A stretch of DNA of 64,000 bases from Fuerstiella sp. (GCA_022447185.1 JAKVAY010000045.1:39516-103515); one strand, 5' to 3'. Positions 8,688 to 19,615 are shown, numbered from the stretch's first letter. Numbers and translations: made by a program. Notes: generated by a model not told the origin, from the letters alone.

Positions 8688-10886
8688 ATGATCCAGGTGC
8701 AACTTCCTGACGGAACTTTACTGGAAGAAGAAGACCATGTTACTGCGCTCGACGTCGCTGCGGGCATCAGCGATGGGCTGAAAAGAGCCACCGTTGCAGC
8801 GTCGATTGCAGACAACGTTGTTGATGCCATGAGGCCTCTGGCAGAACTCACAGATCTGCGTCCGGTTCCTCTGCAGCTGCTGACGTCTCGTGATGCACCC
8901 GCGGCCACTGTGATGCGGCACAGTTGCGCTCATGTCATGGCCCGTGCCATCATGCGGCTTTATGAGGGAGTTGGCCTCGCGTTTGGTCCGGTTAAAGGCA
9001 ACACGTTTTACTACGACTTCGATCTGGCCACTCCGATCAGGGAGGATGATTTTCCGCGGATCGAAGCTGAGATGAAAAAGATCGTGAAGGAGAAAGAGCC
9101 ATTCGAACGATTTACGATGAATCGAGATGAATCGATTCAATTGTGCAGCGATCTCAGTCAGAAGCTGAAAATTGAACATATTGAGACCGGGCTGTCCGAT
9201 CACGAGTCACTGAGCTTTTATCGTCAGGGTGAATTTGTTGATCTGTGCCGCGGTCCGCACATTCCGCATGCAGGCATGATCAAAGCGTTCAAGGTTCTCA
9301 GTGTGGCAGGGTCCCACTGGAAAGGTGATGTTTCCAATCCATCATTGCAGCGCGTCTACGGCACTGCTTTTTTTGACAAAAAACAACTGAAGGCCTATTT
9401 ACAGCAACTGGAAGAAGCGAAGAAACGCGATCATCGTGTACTTGGCAATCGTCTGCAGCTGTTTACGATCAGTCCGGATGTTGGACAGGGGTTGTGTCTG
9501 TGGTTGCCAAAAGGGGCAACGATCCGAGCGACTCTGGAAGAATTTATCAAAGCAGAACTGCTGCGACGCAGCTACGATCCGGTGTACTCACCTCACATTG
9601 GTCGCGTCGAACTGTATGAGACCAGCGGACATTTCCCATATTACCGCGATTCTCAGTTTGCCCCGCTGTTTAGTCATTCCGCTGGTCAGTTGGTGGACTA
9701 CTGGATCCGCTGTCTGGATCCCGAGGACGCGGACCTGACACCTCCCACTGACGAGGAGGAACGAAAATTACTTGATGCCGCTCTCGTTCTGGGCTTTTCC
9801 GTCGAGGATTTTCCAGTCAGTGGTTCTGCCAATGAAAAACGCGACGTATTGCGAATGTGGGAAAAACGGCAGGAGCGTTATCTGCTGAAGCCCATGAATT
9901 GTCCCCATCATGTGCAGATGTACAAAGCCATACCTCGGAGCTATCGCGATTTGCCGGTACGGCTGGCGGAGTTTGGCACCGTCTATCGTCATGAACAGTC
10001 CGGTGAACTCAATGGCCTGTTGCGTGTCCGGGGGCTGACTCAGGACGATGCCCACCAGTTCTGTACACCAGAGCAGGTCGAACAGGAATTCAAGGACACA
10101 CTGGGACTCGTGAAGTACGTGCTGGATGCGGTGGGACTGGAAGACTATCGAGTTCAGCTTTCCACTAAGGATCCAGGATCGGACAAATACGTAGGTAGCG
10201 ACGAATTGTGGCAGAATGCCCAGGAAACCTTACGAAAAGTTCTGACCGAGGAAGGTCTGGATTACATCGAGACGCCGGGGGAAGCCGCGTTCTACGGACC
10301 GAAAACCGATTTTATGGTCAAAGACTGTCTGGGACGCGAATGGCAATTAGGAACGGTACAGCTTGACTATAATCTGCCGGAACGTTTCGAACTGGAATAC
10401 ATCGGCACCGACAACAAACCTCACCGTCCGGTGATGATTCATCGTGCCCCGTTTGGGTCCATGGAACGATTCGTGGGTGTATTAATTGAGCATTTTGCCG
10501 GAGCCTTTCCCCTGTGGTTGGCGCCGGAGCAGATTCGAGTGTTGCCATTGAGTGAAAAGTCTGACGACTATGCCAAAGATGTGGCGTCTCGTCTTCGACA
10601 AGAAGGGTTTCGAGTGGGAACCGACCTGCAAAGCGCCCGTGTGCAGGCCAAGATTCGCGACGCTCAGCTGGAGTTGATTCCCTATATGCTTGTAGTGGGG
10701 CCTCGTGAAGCAGAGCAGAATGCCGTTGCGGTCCGATGCCGAATCGACGGTGATCTTGGTGTCATGGGTTTTGATGACGCATTGACGCGACTGAAGAAAG
10801 AGCGTGACGACCGGACGATCCGCCAGGTTGTGAAGTCCGAATTCGTCGCTGTGGATGATGGAACGGGTGAGTTGGCTGAGTATTGA
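8688..10886 (+). CDS. thrS: threonyl-tRNA synthetase
   Basis: About 732 residues from the ATG at 8688; an in-frame ATG 17 codons upstream (8637) gives an N-terminal tail that the TGS domain does not need. It charges tRNA-Thr. Order: TGS domain ([20 protein letters not shown]), editing domain with HSCAH and [10 protein letters not shown], class II core with [29 protein letters not shown] (motif 2) and [13 protein letters not shown] (motif 3), then the anticodon-binding domain ([12 protein letters not shown]). It is longer than the E. coli enzyme (642) mainly because of a roughly 65-residue insertion after [10 protein letters not shown], before [16 protein letters not shown] and APFG resemble Bacteroidetes-type enzymes rather than the MNCPGH form. 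Confidence 0.95.
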   Translation: MIQVQLPDGTLLEEEDHVTALDVAAGISDGLKRATVAASIADNVVDAMRPLAELTDLRPVPLQLLTSRDAPAATVMRHSCAHVMARAIMRLYEGVGLAFGPVKGNTFYYDFDLATPIREDDFPRIEAEMKKIVKEKEPFERFTMNRDESIQLCSDLSQKLKIEHIETGLSDHESLSFYRQGEFVDLCRGPHIPHAGMIKAFKVLSVAGSHWKGDVSNPSLQRVYGTAFFDKKQLKAYLQQLEEAKKRDHRVLGNRLQLFTISPDVGQGLCLWLPKGATIRATLEEFIKAELLRRSYDPVYSPHIGRVELYETSGHFPYYRDSQFAPLFSHSAGQLVDYWIRCLDPEDADLTPPTDEEERKLLDAALVLGFSVEDFPVSGSANEKRDVLRMWEKRQERYLLKPMNCPHHVQMYKAIPRSYRDLPVRLAEFGTVYRHEQSGELNGLLRVRGLTQDDAHQFCTPEQVEQEFKDTLGLVKYVLDAVGLEDYRVQLSTKDPGSDKYVGSDELWQNAQETLRKVLTEEGLDYIETPGEAAFYGPKTDFMVKDCLGREWQLGTVQLDYNLPERFELEYIGTDNKPHRPVMIHRAPFGSMERFVGVLIEHFAGAFPLWLAPEQIRVLPLSEKSDDYAKDVASRLRQEGFRVGTDLQSARVQAKIRDAQLELIPYMLVVGPREAEQNAVAVRCRIDGDLGVMGFDDALTRLKKERDDRTIRQVVKSEFVAVDDGTGELAEY

Positions 10887-10914
10887 GCACTGCGATGGTG
10901 CGCCGGTTTTTTAC

Positions 10915-10920
10915 TATAAT
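10915..10920 (+). promoter_or_regulatory. argS: possible -10 element upstream of argS
   Basis: A perfect TATAAT lies 60 bases before the argS start in the short thrS-argS spacer. No convincing TTGACA-like box sits 16-18 bases upstream, so a separate argS promoter is only a possibility. Confidence 0.25.
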
Positions 10921-10980
10921 TCGTATGTCTGTTCATTCCTTTTGTAGCTCTCGGTTTGAACTGTCTGACCTGATATCTCG

Positions 10981-12939
10981 ATGAATATTCTGTATTTGAT
11001 TCGTTCGCGTTTTCGCGGTCCACTGTCCAGGTTGACAGATGAGGTTGCGCCGCTGCTGGCCATGATTCGTCCATCGCAGGATTCAAAATTCGGTGATTAT
11101 CAGGCCAATTGCGCCATGCCGTTAAAGAAGGTTCTCAACAAACAACCACGAGAAATCGCTGAACTGCTGATTTCAGAGGTGGATCTGAGTGACCTGTGTG
11201 AGTCGGCGGAAGTCGCCGGACCAGGGTTCATCAATCTGAGACTTAGAAACGAATGGATTGCACGCAGCATACAGTCCGTTCGGGGCGATGATCGGTTCGG
11301 TTGCGTTCCTGTCACCGAGTCGCGGCATGTGGTGGTTGACTTCTCATCTCCCAATGTTGCGAAACCGATGCATGTGGGACACCTGCGCAGTTCCGTGATT
11401 GGCGATGCGATTGCCCGGATTCTTCGTTTTGCCGGGCACAGGGTGACGACGGACAATCATATTGGCGACTGGGGTACTCAGTTCGGCATGATTATCTATG
11501 GCTACCGGCACTTTGTCGATCCGTCAGCATACGCTAAAGACCCGGTTGCCGAACTTGCCAGATTGTATCGTCTGGTCAACCAGTTGACAGATTTCCACAA
11601 CGCCAAATTGGTGCTGCCCCAGCTGTATGAACAACGAACTGAAAAGCAGACGCAACTGGATCAGGCTGAATCGTCGGGAGACCCTGAGGATAAGAAGTAC
11701 AGGAAACTGCTGAAGGGGGTCCGAAGACAGATTGCTGACCTGGCGGATGCAATCAAATCCCATGAAAACACAATTGCAGCAGTTGATGAATCACCAGAGT
11801 TGCAGGAACAGGCGAATGCACATCCGGACATTGCTCGTCTGTCTCGTCAGGAAACGTCAAAACTGCATGCTGGAGATTCTGAGAATCAGGCACTGTGGGA
11901 TGAATTCCTCCCGGCCTGTCTGAAGGCACTCAATCGTGTCTATGACCGACTGGAGATCAAATTTGATCTGACACTTGGCGAAAGTGCATACAATGCCCGT
12001 TTGGCCTCCGTCGTCAGCAGTCTGAAAGAAAAAAAACTGGCTGTCGACAGCGACGGAGCCACGTGTGTCTTTGTTGAGGGCAATACCGCACCATTTATCG
12101 TGCAGAAAACGGATGGAGCCTACACCTATGCAACAACGGATCTGGCCACGATCGAGCACCGGGTGAGGGAACTGGATGCCGAAGAGATTCTCTACGTCGT
12201 CGACAAACGGCAGGAGGAGCATTTCCAGCTGCTGTTTGCAACTGCCTCGCTTTGGGAGTATCCAGACCAGTCCTATCGGCACGTGAGCTTCGGTACGGTG
12301 ATGGGTGCCGATAACAAGCCCTATAAAACGCGATCTGGCGATGTCGTTGGACTGGAAAGTCTGCTGGATGAAGCCGTTCAGAGGGCCCGCCGCATCGTTG
12401 ATGAGAATGATGACCGTCGTGCCGAACCTTTGTTGTCTGAATCAGAACGAGCGCGTGTAGCGAAGATCGTGGGTCTCGGAGGGATCAAATACGCGGATCT
12501 GCACCACAACAGGGACAGTGACTATATATTCGACTGGGACAAGATGCTGGCGACCAGCGGAGATACAGCAACCTACATGCAGTACGCCTACGCGCGAATC
12601 TGCGGGATCTTTCGAAAATTGAAAGTCGATCGGGAATCTCTCAGCAACAGTTCCGATGTCGTCCTGCTGACAGTTCCTGAAGAACGGGCACTCGCCTTGC
12701 AACTGCTTCGTTTCGGCGAAGCGGTGGATGACGTCCTGTCCGACTATCGGCCTCATCTGATGACTGCATGGCTGCTGGAAACTTCCGGATGTCTGAGCAG
12801 GTTCTACAGTACTTGTTCTGTTCAGGATGCAGAAACACCAGAGCTGCGGCAAAGCCGTTTGATCCTGTGTGACCTTGTGGCCCGTGGTATCCGCACCGGG
12901 CTGTCACTTCTCGGTATCAAGACAGCAGATGTCATGTGA
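10981..12939 (+). CDS. argS: arginyl-tRNA synthetase
   Basis: 652 residues. Class I synthetase that charges tRNA-Arg. Visible: the N-terminal Add-1 domain (SKFGDYQANCAMPLKK), the signature SSPNVAKPMHVGHLRSS (HIGH as HVGH), HIGDWGTQFG, the KMSKS-equivalent region MGADNKPYKTRSGD, and the C-terminal DALR anticodon-binding domain. It is about 75 residues longer than E. coli ArgRS because of a charged, coiled-coil-like insertion (about residues 205-300). The downstream methyltransferase gene starts inside or directly at the stop codon, so the two are coupled. Assignment is secure. Confidence 0.95.
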   Translation: MNILYLIRSRFRGPLSRLTDEVAPLLAMIRPSQDSKFGDYQANCAMPLKKVLNKQPREIAELLISEVDLSDLCESAEVAGPGFINLRLRNEWIARSIQSVRGDDRFGCVPVTESRHVVVDFSSPNVAKPMHVGHLRSSVIGDAIARILRFAGHRVTTDNHIGDWGTQFGMIIYGYRHFVDPSAYAKDPVAELARLYRLVNQLTDFHNAKLVLPQLYEQRTEKQTQLDQAESSGDPEDKKYRKLLKGVRRQIADLADAIKSHENTIAAVDESPELQEQANAHPDIARLSRQETSKLHAGDSENQALWDEFLPACLKALNRVYDRLEIKFDLTLGESAYNARLASVVSSLKEKKLAVDSDGATCVFVEGNTAPFIVQKTDGAYTYATTDLATIEHRVRELDAEEILYVVDKRQEEHFQLLFATASLWEYPDQSYRHVSFGTVMGADNKPYKTRSGDVVGLESLLDEAVQRARRIVDENDDRRAEPLLSESERARVAKIVGLGGIKYADLHHNRDSDYIFDWDKMLATSGDTATYMQYAYARICGIFRKLKVDRESLSNSSDVVLLTVPEERALALQLLRFGEAVDDVLSDYRPHLMTAWLLETSGCLSRFYSTCSVQDAETPELRQSRLILCDLVARGIRTGLSLLGIKTADVM

Positions 12940-14021
12940 TGGTACCCAATTCCACGCGTCAACTCAGAAATGCCGCTGACAGAGTCATCCTCGAGTTCGC
13001 GGACTACATTCTGGGGCCAAAAGTCATGTTGATTCTGCAGAGCGGAACTCGGCTGGCCCAGGCGCTGGTCAGATCGCATCCCGTCGTGGCCTGGGATGTT
13101 TTTACACTGGAACATTTCCTGCTTATGTCGGTACTGGATGAATTCAGACGTGTCGAGACCGACCTGCCTGATGCCATTCTTGAATTTCATTGTGCTCCGG
13201 ATATGCCTGATGCGCAATTCGATACAGTGATTCTTCCCACGTTGTCACGCGGAGCAGCTGAGTTGACGCGCGATTTGCTTCAGGACGCCGCTGATCGTAT
13301 CCATCCGAATGGAAGGGTGATTGTGAGTACAGACAATCCCCGGGACAGCTGGCTTCAAAAGCAACTGCAGTCGATTTACGGACGCGTGACGGTTGAGAAA
13401 CACCACGAGGGAGTCTGCTATATAGCTCGACGCCGAACGACTCAGCGAAAACGCAAAGACTTCCGTTCAGAGTTTGCATTTCGGGATAAAGAGCGGTTAA
13501 TTCGGTGCCAGTCGCGGCCCGGTGTTTTCAGCCATCGAAAACTTGACGGTGGTGCGAGATCTCTCATTCGATCTTTGGATCTTCTTCCACCGGACTTCAT
13601 TCCTGAAAAAATTGTGGAAATGGGCAGCGGCTCCGGAGCGGTGTCGACCGCCACGGCTCTGAGATTTCCAGAGGCGAATCTGCTTGCAGTCGACAGCCAT
13701 GCCAGAGCCGTCGAAGCGACACGGTCCACCGCCAGTTGCAATCGTGTCACAAACCTGAAGGTGATGCTGTCGTGCACCGGTGTCGTGCCGGACGACGGTC
13801 GGTGGGACCTGTTTCTGACGAATCCTCCCTACTATTCAGATTATCGTATATCCGAGTTATTCCTCCAGACAGCTGTCGAAAGCCTGCGCCCAGGAGGGCG
13901 AATTCATTTGGTCACTCGTCTCACGGACTGGCATGTCGCACGGATGACGCAGCTGTTTGAGGCCATTCGTGTCGAAAAAATTTCCAGCTATAACGTCATT
14001 ACTGCAATCCGTGGACAATAG
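12939..14021 (+). CDS. RsmC/RlmG-like class I methyltransferase
   Basis: About 360 residues, similar in size and layout to the RsmC/RlmG N2-guanine rRNA methyltransferases: a degenerate N-terminal methyltransferase-like half, then a catalytic half. The SAM-binding motif is KIVEMGSGSGAVSTATA and the catalytic motif is LFLTNPPYYSDY, typical of base N-methylation. The target, probably rRNA, cannot be read from sequence. The ATG at 12939 shares its A with the argS TGA stop (a GTG one codon earlier is possible), indicating translational coupling. mtnA starts about 55 bases downstream. Confidence 0.75.
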   Translation: MVPNSTRQLRNAADRVILEFADYILGPKVMLILQSGTRLAQALVRSHPVVAWDVFTLEHFLLMSVLDEFRRVETDLPDAILEFHCAPDMPDAQFDTVILPTLSRGAAELTRDLLQDAADRIHPNGRVIVSTDNPRDSWLQKQLQSIYGRVTVEKHHEGVCYIARRRTTQRKRKDFRSEFAFRDKERLIRCQSRPGVFSHRKLDGGARSLIRSLDLLPPDFIPEKIVEMGSGSGAVSTATALRFPEANLLAVDSHARAVEATRSTASCNRVTNLKVMLSCTGVVPDDGRWDLFLTNPPYYSDYRISELFLQTAVESLRPGGRIHLVTRLTDWHVARMTQLFEAIRVEKISSYNVITAIRGQ

Positions 14022-14075
14022 AACAGTCTGTTGACACTTGGCAGCAGGCAACACACAGGAAAAAGATTTAAACCA

Positions 14076-15128
14076 ATGCACCGCGCGTATCATACACTCC
14101 GCTGGGAAGGTGATGCTCTGGGTACGCTGTACTTGATCGACCAGACGTTGTTGCCGGAACAGTTTACAGAGATCAATGCTGCAACTGTAGAGGACGTCTG
14201 GCACGCAATCCGGCAGCTTTCCGTGCGGGGTGCTCCTGCGATTGGAGTGGCAGCTGCGTGGGGCGCCGTGCTTGGGACTCAGCAGTGCAGAGACTCATCT
14301 CGCGCGGAATTCGATAGTCGCCAGCGAGAGGTTTCGGACTATCTGGCAGGAAGCAGACCAACGGCCGTCAACCTGTCCTGGGCGCTCCAGCGTCTGCAGA
14401 GAATAGCAGAATCGGATGCTGATGCGACGGCTGCTCAAATGCACCAACGTCTGTTTGAAGAGGCAGCGCTGATTCAGCTGGAAGACGAACAGATGTGTGA
14501 CAGGATCGGAAGGCATGGTGCGGAATTACTCGAATCCGGAACCGGCGTGCTGACACACTGCAATGCCGGAAGTCTTGCGACAGCCGGGAACGGTACTGCC
14601 TTGTCGGTGATTTTTTCTGCGAAAGCAGCCGGCAAACAACTCCATGTTTATGCGGATGAAACACGTCCGCTGCTGCAGGGAGCGCGATTGACCGCGTGGG
14701 AACTGCAGCAGCGTGATGTGGAAGTCACTGTGATTTGCGACAACATGGCCGCTCAGGTGATGAAAGAGGGTCGAATTCAGGCTGTCGTTACAGGAGCTGA
14801 CAGGATTGCAGCCAACGGTGATGTTGCGAACAAAATTGGAACATACGGTGTCGCCCTGCTGGCCCGGGCGCACGGTATTCCATTTTACGTAGCGGCACCT
14901 TCCAGTACGTTTGATCTGGTGTTGGCCACTGGCAACGAGATTCCGATCGAACAACGAGCCGACACAGAAGTGACGCATGGTTTCGGGCGGCAGACAGTTC
15001 CTGCCGGTGTCGATGTCTATAATCCTGCGTTTGATGTGACTCCAGCTCCCCTGATCGATGCGATTATTACCGAACGTGGTGTCGTTCATCGCCCCGAGAC
15101 GCAATCGGTCTGTCGTCATCTCGGGTAG
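14076..15128 (+). CDS. mtnA: S-methyl-5-thioribose-1-phosphate isomerase
   Basis: About 350 residues, normal for MtnA. It converts 5-methylthioribose-1-phosphate to the ribulose form in methionine salvage. Characteristic motifs: RGAPAIGVAAAWG, THCNAGSLATAGNGTAL (catalytic Cys), ADETRPLLQGARLTAWEL, VVTGADRIAANGDVANKIGT (catalytic Asp) and YVAAPSSTFD. I chose the ATG at 14076 (MHRAYHTLRWEGD) because family homology begins there. The longer TTG start at 14031 adds a tail without homology. It probably belongs to the argS-methyltransferase unit. No other methionine-salvage gene is in the window. Confidence 0.93.
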   Translation: MHRAYHTLRWEGDALGTLYLIDQTLLPEQFTEINAATVEDVWHAIRQLSVRGAPAIGVAAAWGAVLGTQQCRDSSRAEFDSRQREVSDYLAGSRPTAVNLSWALQRLQRIAESDADATAAQMHQRLFEEAALIQLEDEQMCDRIGRHGAELLESGTGVLTHCNAGSLATAGNGTALSVIFSAKAAGKQLHVYADETRPLLQGARLTAWELQQRDVEVTVICDNMAAQVMKEGRIQAVVTGADRIAANGDVANKIGTYGVALLARAHGIPFYVAAPSSTFDLVLATGNEIPIEQRADTEVTHGFGRQTVPAGVDVYNPAFDVTPAPLIDAIITERGVVHRPETQSVCRHLG

Positions 15129-15481
15129 ATCTATGGTCGAATGACTCTGCGAACCGCACGAATGTCGCTCTGGTTCGGTTGTGAGGCCTGTTCCGATCGA
15201 TACGATCAGGAGGGGCCACCACGCGGTCAGACAGTAATAAACTGCGCAATCCGGTGCCGTATCCGCAATTCACTGCAGCATTTCGAATGCGAAGGTCGAT
15301 CAATTTACATCGGAAGTCACACGGACCTCCGATGGCCGATAACCAGGTTTGCAGATGTAACTCCGACGGAGGTCTCAAAATATTTTCGTAGGCCCGGATC
15401 ATCCATGAGTGCACGTTCGCGTGACTCGATCTTCGCCTGACTCGGTGCGTTTCCACCGTCGCGGTTCGTGTAAACCTGATG
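15129..15481. other. intergenic, no supported gene
   Basis: Between mtnA and the palindromic terminator. It contains an imperfect inverted repeat near 15320-15375 (GGACCTCCGA and CCGACGGAGGTC). Short open frames here have no credible start or family resemblance. Nothing else seen. Confidence 0.4.
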
Positions 15482-15515
15482 AAAGGGCTGCTTTGAATTC
15501 AAAGCAGCCCTTTTA
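15482..15515. terminator. perfect-palindrome bidirectional terminator
   Basis: A 32-base perfect palindrome centred on GAATTC (arms AAAGGGCTGCTTTGAA and its complement), beginning with AAA and ending TTTT. It sits between the convergent mtnA (+) and exbB-like (-) genes, so it can act in both orientations. GC-rich inner stem flanked by A/T tracts fits an intrinsic terminator, although it is 350 bases from mtnA. Confidence 0.7.
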
Positions 15516-15642
15516 CTTTGGTTTCAGGAAATGGGTGGACGAGAATTGACACGGGGTGTGTCAGTGACGCGCTGCGGTGCCAGATTTTATATCGAGAGTT
15601 TACACTTCCGACTTACCGGCATGTTCGATCCTGTTGATCGTC

Positions 15643-16446
15643 TTATGACTCGTCTGTTGCTTTTTGAGACCCGATTCGTTTTGTTCGCACGATAGAATTT
15701 TTTTGTGATTTACGCCGAAAGTCTGCAAAAACATGTTCGGCGAGCAGTGTGGATTCAGCAGACAACTCATCGATCCGATTGCGAAAAATGGCGAATGCAC
15801 TGAGCGAGGGCACGGCGACACCCAGGCCGAGCAGTGTCGTGACGAGAGCCCGGTAGATGCCTGGAGCCAGTTCAGATACCTGCGGGTTGGCCTTGAGTTC
15901 AAACTCCACGAAAGCCTGAATCATTCCCCACACAGTTCCCATGAGTCCAAGCATCGGAACGATGGTGCCGATCACCGACAAATATTCAATTCGACGGAAC
16001 AGTCGCGCGGACTGTTCGACGGCCGCGTCTTCCATTGATTTTTCGATCGTCGCATAGCCGACTCCCACCTCATCGAGTCCGGCGGTCAGAAGTCGGCTGA
16101 GAAACCCAGGGTGTTCGTCGCAGGCCTGCTTCGCTCCTTCAATGTTCCGTTCACCGATAAGCCGATGGACTTCTTCTGCAAGTCCCGGTGGCATAAGGGT
16201 GCTGCGTCGAATGTTCAGGAGGTGGTCAATGATCAGAGCCACCATCACGAGGCTGAGTACGCCAATCAGATAGCCGATTCCACCGCCAGCGCGGATAAGT
16301 TCCGTCAACTGCAGAGGGCTGGCCGACGTGGCCGTGGGTCCGATGTTACCGGTTTGCTGTGCAACCGCCGGAACAACAGGTACCAGCATTCCTGCGGCCA
16401 GCATGATCGTATTGATTGGAAATTGAAATCGAGAAAACAGATTCAT
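15643..16446 (-). CDS. MotA/TolQ/ExbB-family proton channel protein
   Basis: About 267 residues from the ATG at 16446, which gives a signal peptide ending near PAVAQQ; a GTG at 16485 is an alternative start. The family core is clear: a first membrane helix (GGGIGYLIGVLSLVMVALII), a cytoplasmic stretch, and two helices with the conserved IGTIVPMLGLMGTVWGMIQAF and ALVTTLLGLGVAVP. Family members form the inner-membrane ion channel that energises outer-membrane or envelope processes with an ExbD/TolR partner. No exbD/tolR gene follows in the window, so the partner must lie elsewhere. The N-terminal signal-like segment is common in planctomycete homologues. Confidence 0.88.
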   Translation of the reverse strand: MNLFSRFQFPINTIMLAAGMLVPVVPAVAQQTGNIGPTATSASPLQLTELIRAGGGIGYLIGVLSLVMVALIIDHLLNIRRSTLMPPGLAEEVHRLIGERNIEGAKQACDEHPGFLSRLLTAGLDEVGVGYATIEKSMEDAAVEQSARLFRRIEYLSVIGTIVPMLGLMGTVWGMIQAFVEFELKANPQVSELAPGIYRALVTTLLGLGVAVPSLSAFAIFRNRIDELSAESTLLAEHVFADFRRKSQKNSIVRTKRIGSQKATDES

Positions 16447-16850
16447 CAGACAGTCCGTTGTCCGGGTTTCAGACTGATGGGACACTGGCGGCGTCTGACT
16501 GAGAGTCAGGATGACCGACGGTGAATTCTAAGTCAGTGCGGTTGCGAATCACAGTCCATGCATTGGCTGGAGCAGGCGATCGCGTACAAAACGATCGGTA
16601 TCCATTCCTGCATTCGGGGCCAGGTTCGTGACTGTATCTGCTGTAACGCGGAGCGTCAGACGCAATATCGGTGGACTGAACTGATGCCAGGAGTCAATTC
16701 GGACAGACTATGCAGTACTGGTGATTTGATTTTGCAGGAAACCTGGGCGTCTCTGCACAACGCACGCGACACGACACGGAAAACGCCGTAGGCTCGTAGC
16801 CTGTTCGTGATTTTTCTTCCTGTACGGGTTCTCTTGTATACGCATTTTCA
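16447..16850. other. intergenic between divergent genes
   Basis: About 400 bases between the exbB-like gene and aroA, which point away from each other. It should contain both promoters, but I see no convincing -35/-10 pair, repeat or RNA gene. Confidence 0.4.
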
Positions 16851-18146
16851 ATGACCGAGTCTCGGAAAATCACACCCGTTACGCAGCCTGTCCAGGGGGT
16901 ACTGCGTCCGCCAGGTTCCAAGAGCATAACCAACCGCGCCTTGGTTCTGGCTGCACTCGCGGAAGGAACAACAGAACTGACCGGCGTTCTTGACAGCCTG
17001 GACACTCGCGTCATGGTTGAAAGCCTGTGTCGACTTGGCTTCAGCGTATCGCACAAGAGGACAACCGGTCACTGTCGGATCATGGGACGTGCCGGTCAAA
17101 TCCCTGCAAGTGATGCACAACTTTGGCTGGAGAACAGTGGTACCAGTATTCGATTTCTTACGTCGGTGTGCTGCCTTGGATCCGGCAACTATCGTCTCGA
17201 TGGTGTCGATCGAATGCGGCAGCGTCCAATCGGTGATCTCGTCCGCGCACTGTGCCAATTGGGTGCGACCATTGATTTTGAGATGCCACAGAGTGACTGT
17301 CCACCTGTTATCGTACGCGGCAGTTCCGCGGGTATCACCGGCGGTGAGGCAATGATTCAGGGCAGTATTTCCAGCCAGTTTCTCACGAGTCTGCTGATGG
17401 CCCTGCCTTCTTCCATGAATAATTCACAGTTGCGCGTCACAGGAACACTGGTGTCTGTTCCCTACGTAGCAATGACACTGCGCATGATGAAGAGTTTTGG
17501 CGTGTGTGTAGAGGTTTCTGACGATTTTTCTGAATTTAAAATTCCGAATGCCCGCTACATGGCCCGAAATTATGAAGTTGAGCCGGACGCATCGGCCGCC
17601 AGCTATCTCTGGGGGGCGGCAGCTGTGACGGGAGGTCAGGTCAAAGTCAACGGGCTGCATCGAAACTCTTTGCAGGGAGATGTCGAATTCGTCGCCGCGC
17701 TTCAACGAATGGGATGTCAGGTGAGCTGGGAAACCGACAGCATCACTGTCTCCGGATTCGCCAGACGCGGAATCGAAATCGATATGAATGCAGTCAGTGA
17801 TACGGCGCAAACACTGGCTGCCGTAGCTGTTTTTGCCGACAGCCCCACTACGATTCGGAACGTGGAGCATATGCGTCACAAGGAAACCGACCGCATTGCG
17901 GCCGTGGTTACAGAACTGCGTCGTGTCGGAATTCGTGCTGAAGAATTTCAGGATGGGTTCAAAATCCATCCTGGAATGCCTCAACCAGGGTCAATTCGTA
18001 CTTATGACGATCATCGTATGGCTATGAGTTTTTCTTTGCTGGGACTCCGTGCGCCGGGGATCGAGATTCTCGATCCTGAATGCACTACCAAGACCTATCC
18101 GGAATTTTTCAAGGACCTGGAGTCACTGTGTGGGATGCCGGAATGA
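16851..18146 (+). CDS. aroA: 3-phosphoshikimate 1-carboxyvinyltransferase (EPSP synthase)
   Basis: 431 residues, normal length. It joins phosphoenolpyruvate to shikimate-3-phosphate in chorismate synthesis. Motifs: [33 protein letters not shown] (the usual GNAGT loop is here ENSGT), [42 protein letters not shown] and TYDDHRMAM. The ATG at 16851 fits the family N-terminus. Its last codons overlap the start of rsmB in an ATGA at 18143-18146, beginning a three-gene unit with overlapping stops and starts. Confidence 0.96.
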   Translation: MTESRKITPVTQPVQGVLRPPGSKSITNRALVLAALAEGTTELTGVLDSLDTRVMVESLCRLGFSVSHKRTTGHCRIMGRAGQIPASDAQLWLENSGTSIRFLTSVCCLGSGNYRLDGVDRMRQRPIGDLVRALCQLGATIDFEMPQSDCPPVIVRGSSAGITGGEAMIQGSISSQFLTSLLMALPSSMNNSQLRVTGTLVSVPYVAMTLRMMKSFGVCVEVSDDFSEFKIPNARYMARNYEVEPDASAASYLWGAAAVTGGQVKVNGLHRNSLQGDVEFVAALQRMGCQVSWETDSITVSGFARRGIEIDMNAVSDTAQTLAAVAVFADSPTTIRNVEHMRHKETDRIAAVVTELRRVGIRAEEFQDGFKIHPGMPQPGSIRTYDDHRMAMSFSLLGLRAPGIEILDPECTTKTYPEFFKDLESLCGMPE

Positions 18147-19615
18147 CAAGACAACGCTCGTACAAACGAGCTGCGGCTCATTCCGAGAAAAACAGGTTAT
18201 TGACAATCCGTCAAATCGACTCCGGAAGAGCCCTGGCTCTTGCTGTGCTTCAACAGCACGACGGGACAGGTCGCTTTGTTTCCGACCTGCTTGCAGAACT
18301 GGACTCCAGACATTCGCTCTCATGGCGGGAACGTGCTCTGGCCGTGGATGTTGCTGCGGGAACTCTGCGTCATCGCCGTACGATTGATGTGTTACTCCAG
18401 TCGCAGGTGAAACGGCCTCGTTCTGAGGTTGAACCGGATTTGTGGCGGCTCCTGCAACTTGGAGTCCAGCAGCTGTGTTTCGGTCGAGCGCCAGATCACG
18501 CGGCTGTGGATGCAACCGTTGAATTAACAAGATCACTGAAGCGTCCCCAGTGGTCGGGCTTCACAAACGGAGTCCTCAGAAATATCACTCGATTACTGAC
18601 TGATGATTTCACTGCGGAGGCGGCGCGTAATCGCATGCCGCTGGCGACCGGTAAATTTCGTGAACTGCGAAGCGATGTGTTTTCCTGTCCGGTCACGGCT
18701 CCTGTCGAATATTTTGGGGAAGCCTTTTCAATGCCTCGCGCTATTGCGCGACGCTGGCATGGTCGAATGGGATCCAGGGATCTTTTGCTCGCGGGGTTTC
18801 ACTGTTTGAGCTGGCCGGTGACCGGCATGCGCGTCAATACTCTCAGGACCAGCGTTTCCGATGTTGTCAACATGTTGTCCACTGCCGAGATCGCCACGCA
18901 GCCCGGTCTTTTTGATGAATCACTGAAGGTCAGGTCGCCCGGACGTATCGAGTCGCTCCCTGGTTATGCAGACGGGCACTGGACAATTCAGGATGAGTCA
19001 GCCATGCTGGCATCACACATGTTGAATCCGCAGGCCGGCGAAAGGATTCTTGATCTTTGTTCGGCGCCAGGTGGAAAAACGACTCATTTGGCCGAACTCA
19101 GCGGTGATGTTGCAACGATCTGTGCGACCGACGTGAGCGAGGATCGGCTGAAGCTGGTCGATGCTAATGTTCGACGATTAAGGCTGTCGTCGATCGTGTC
19201 GCAACACATCGAACGCGATGGTTCGGGACTTCCCGAATTTGAATTTGATGCGGCAATGGTCGATGTTCCCTGTTCGAATACAGGCGTGTTGTCCCGACGT
19301 CCGGAAGCCCGCTGGCGATTTCGCGAGGACGATCTGGAGCAACTTGCAAAGCTGCAGACACGATTACTAATGACAGCATTCGATCGTTTGCGGCCAGGCG
19401 GTCGACTGGTCTATTCAACGTGCAGTGTGGAACCGGAAGAAACCACATCACTGATTCGTGACGTGGTTCAGGCGGTTCCCTCGATGACTCTGCAGAATGA
19501 GACGATCTCCCTGCCCGGTCAGCCTGCCGACGGTAGCTACGCAGCTTTGCTGGTTCGTTCTGGGACGACATCGGCGGGTCGTCGATTGACAACTGAGTCG
19601 GAGGAAAAACTGTGA
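18143..19615 (+). CDS. rsmB: 16S rRNA m5C967 methyltransferase-type protein (RsmB/Sun)
   Basis: About 490 residues from the ATG at 18143. The N-terminal third is a NusB-like RNA-binding domain ([30 protein letters not shown]). The C-terminal part is the NOL1/NOP2/Sun methyltransferase with [18 protein letters not shown], the catalytic cysteine motif [16 protein letters not shown] and [14 protein letters not shown]. RsmB methylates C967 of 16S rRNA. A longer open frame begins at 18080 inside aroA, but the coupled ATGA start matches the family. The last codons overlap the next gene in a GTGA. Confidence 0.9.
   Translation: MTRQRSYKRAAAHSEKNRLLTIRQIDSGRALALAVLQQHDGTGRFVSDLLAELDSRHSLSWRERALAVDVAAGTLRHRRTIDVLLQSQVKRPRSEVEPDLWRLLQLGVQQLCFGRAPDHAAVDATVELTRSLKRPQWSGFTNGVLRNITRLLTDDFTAEAARNRMPLATGKFRELRSDVFSCPVTAPVEYFGEAFSMPRAIARRWHGRMGSRDLLLAGFHCLSWPVTGMRVNTLRTSVSDVVNMLSTAEIATQPGLFDESLKVRSPGRIESLPGYADGHWTIQDESAMLASHMLNPQAGERILDLCSAPGGKTTHLAELSGDVATICATDVSEDRLKLVDANVRRLRLSSIVSQHIERDGSGLPEFEFDAAMVDVPCSNTGVLSRRPEARWRFREDDLEQLAKLQTRLLMTAFDRLRPGGRLVYSTCSVEPEETTSLIRDVVQAVPSMTLQNETISLPGQPADGSYAALLVRSGTTSAGRRLTTESEEKL

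Noticed and set aside
15141-15440. Open frame of 99 codons after mtnA
   Set aside because: Composition looks random, no ribosome site, no family pattern; the opposite strand frame starts inside the terminator stem.
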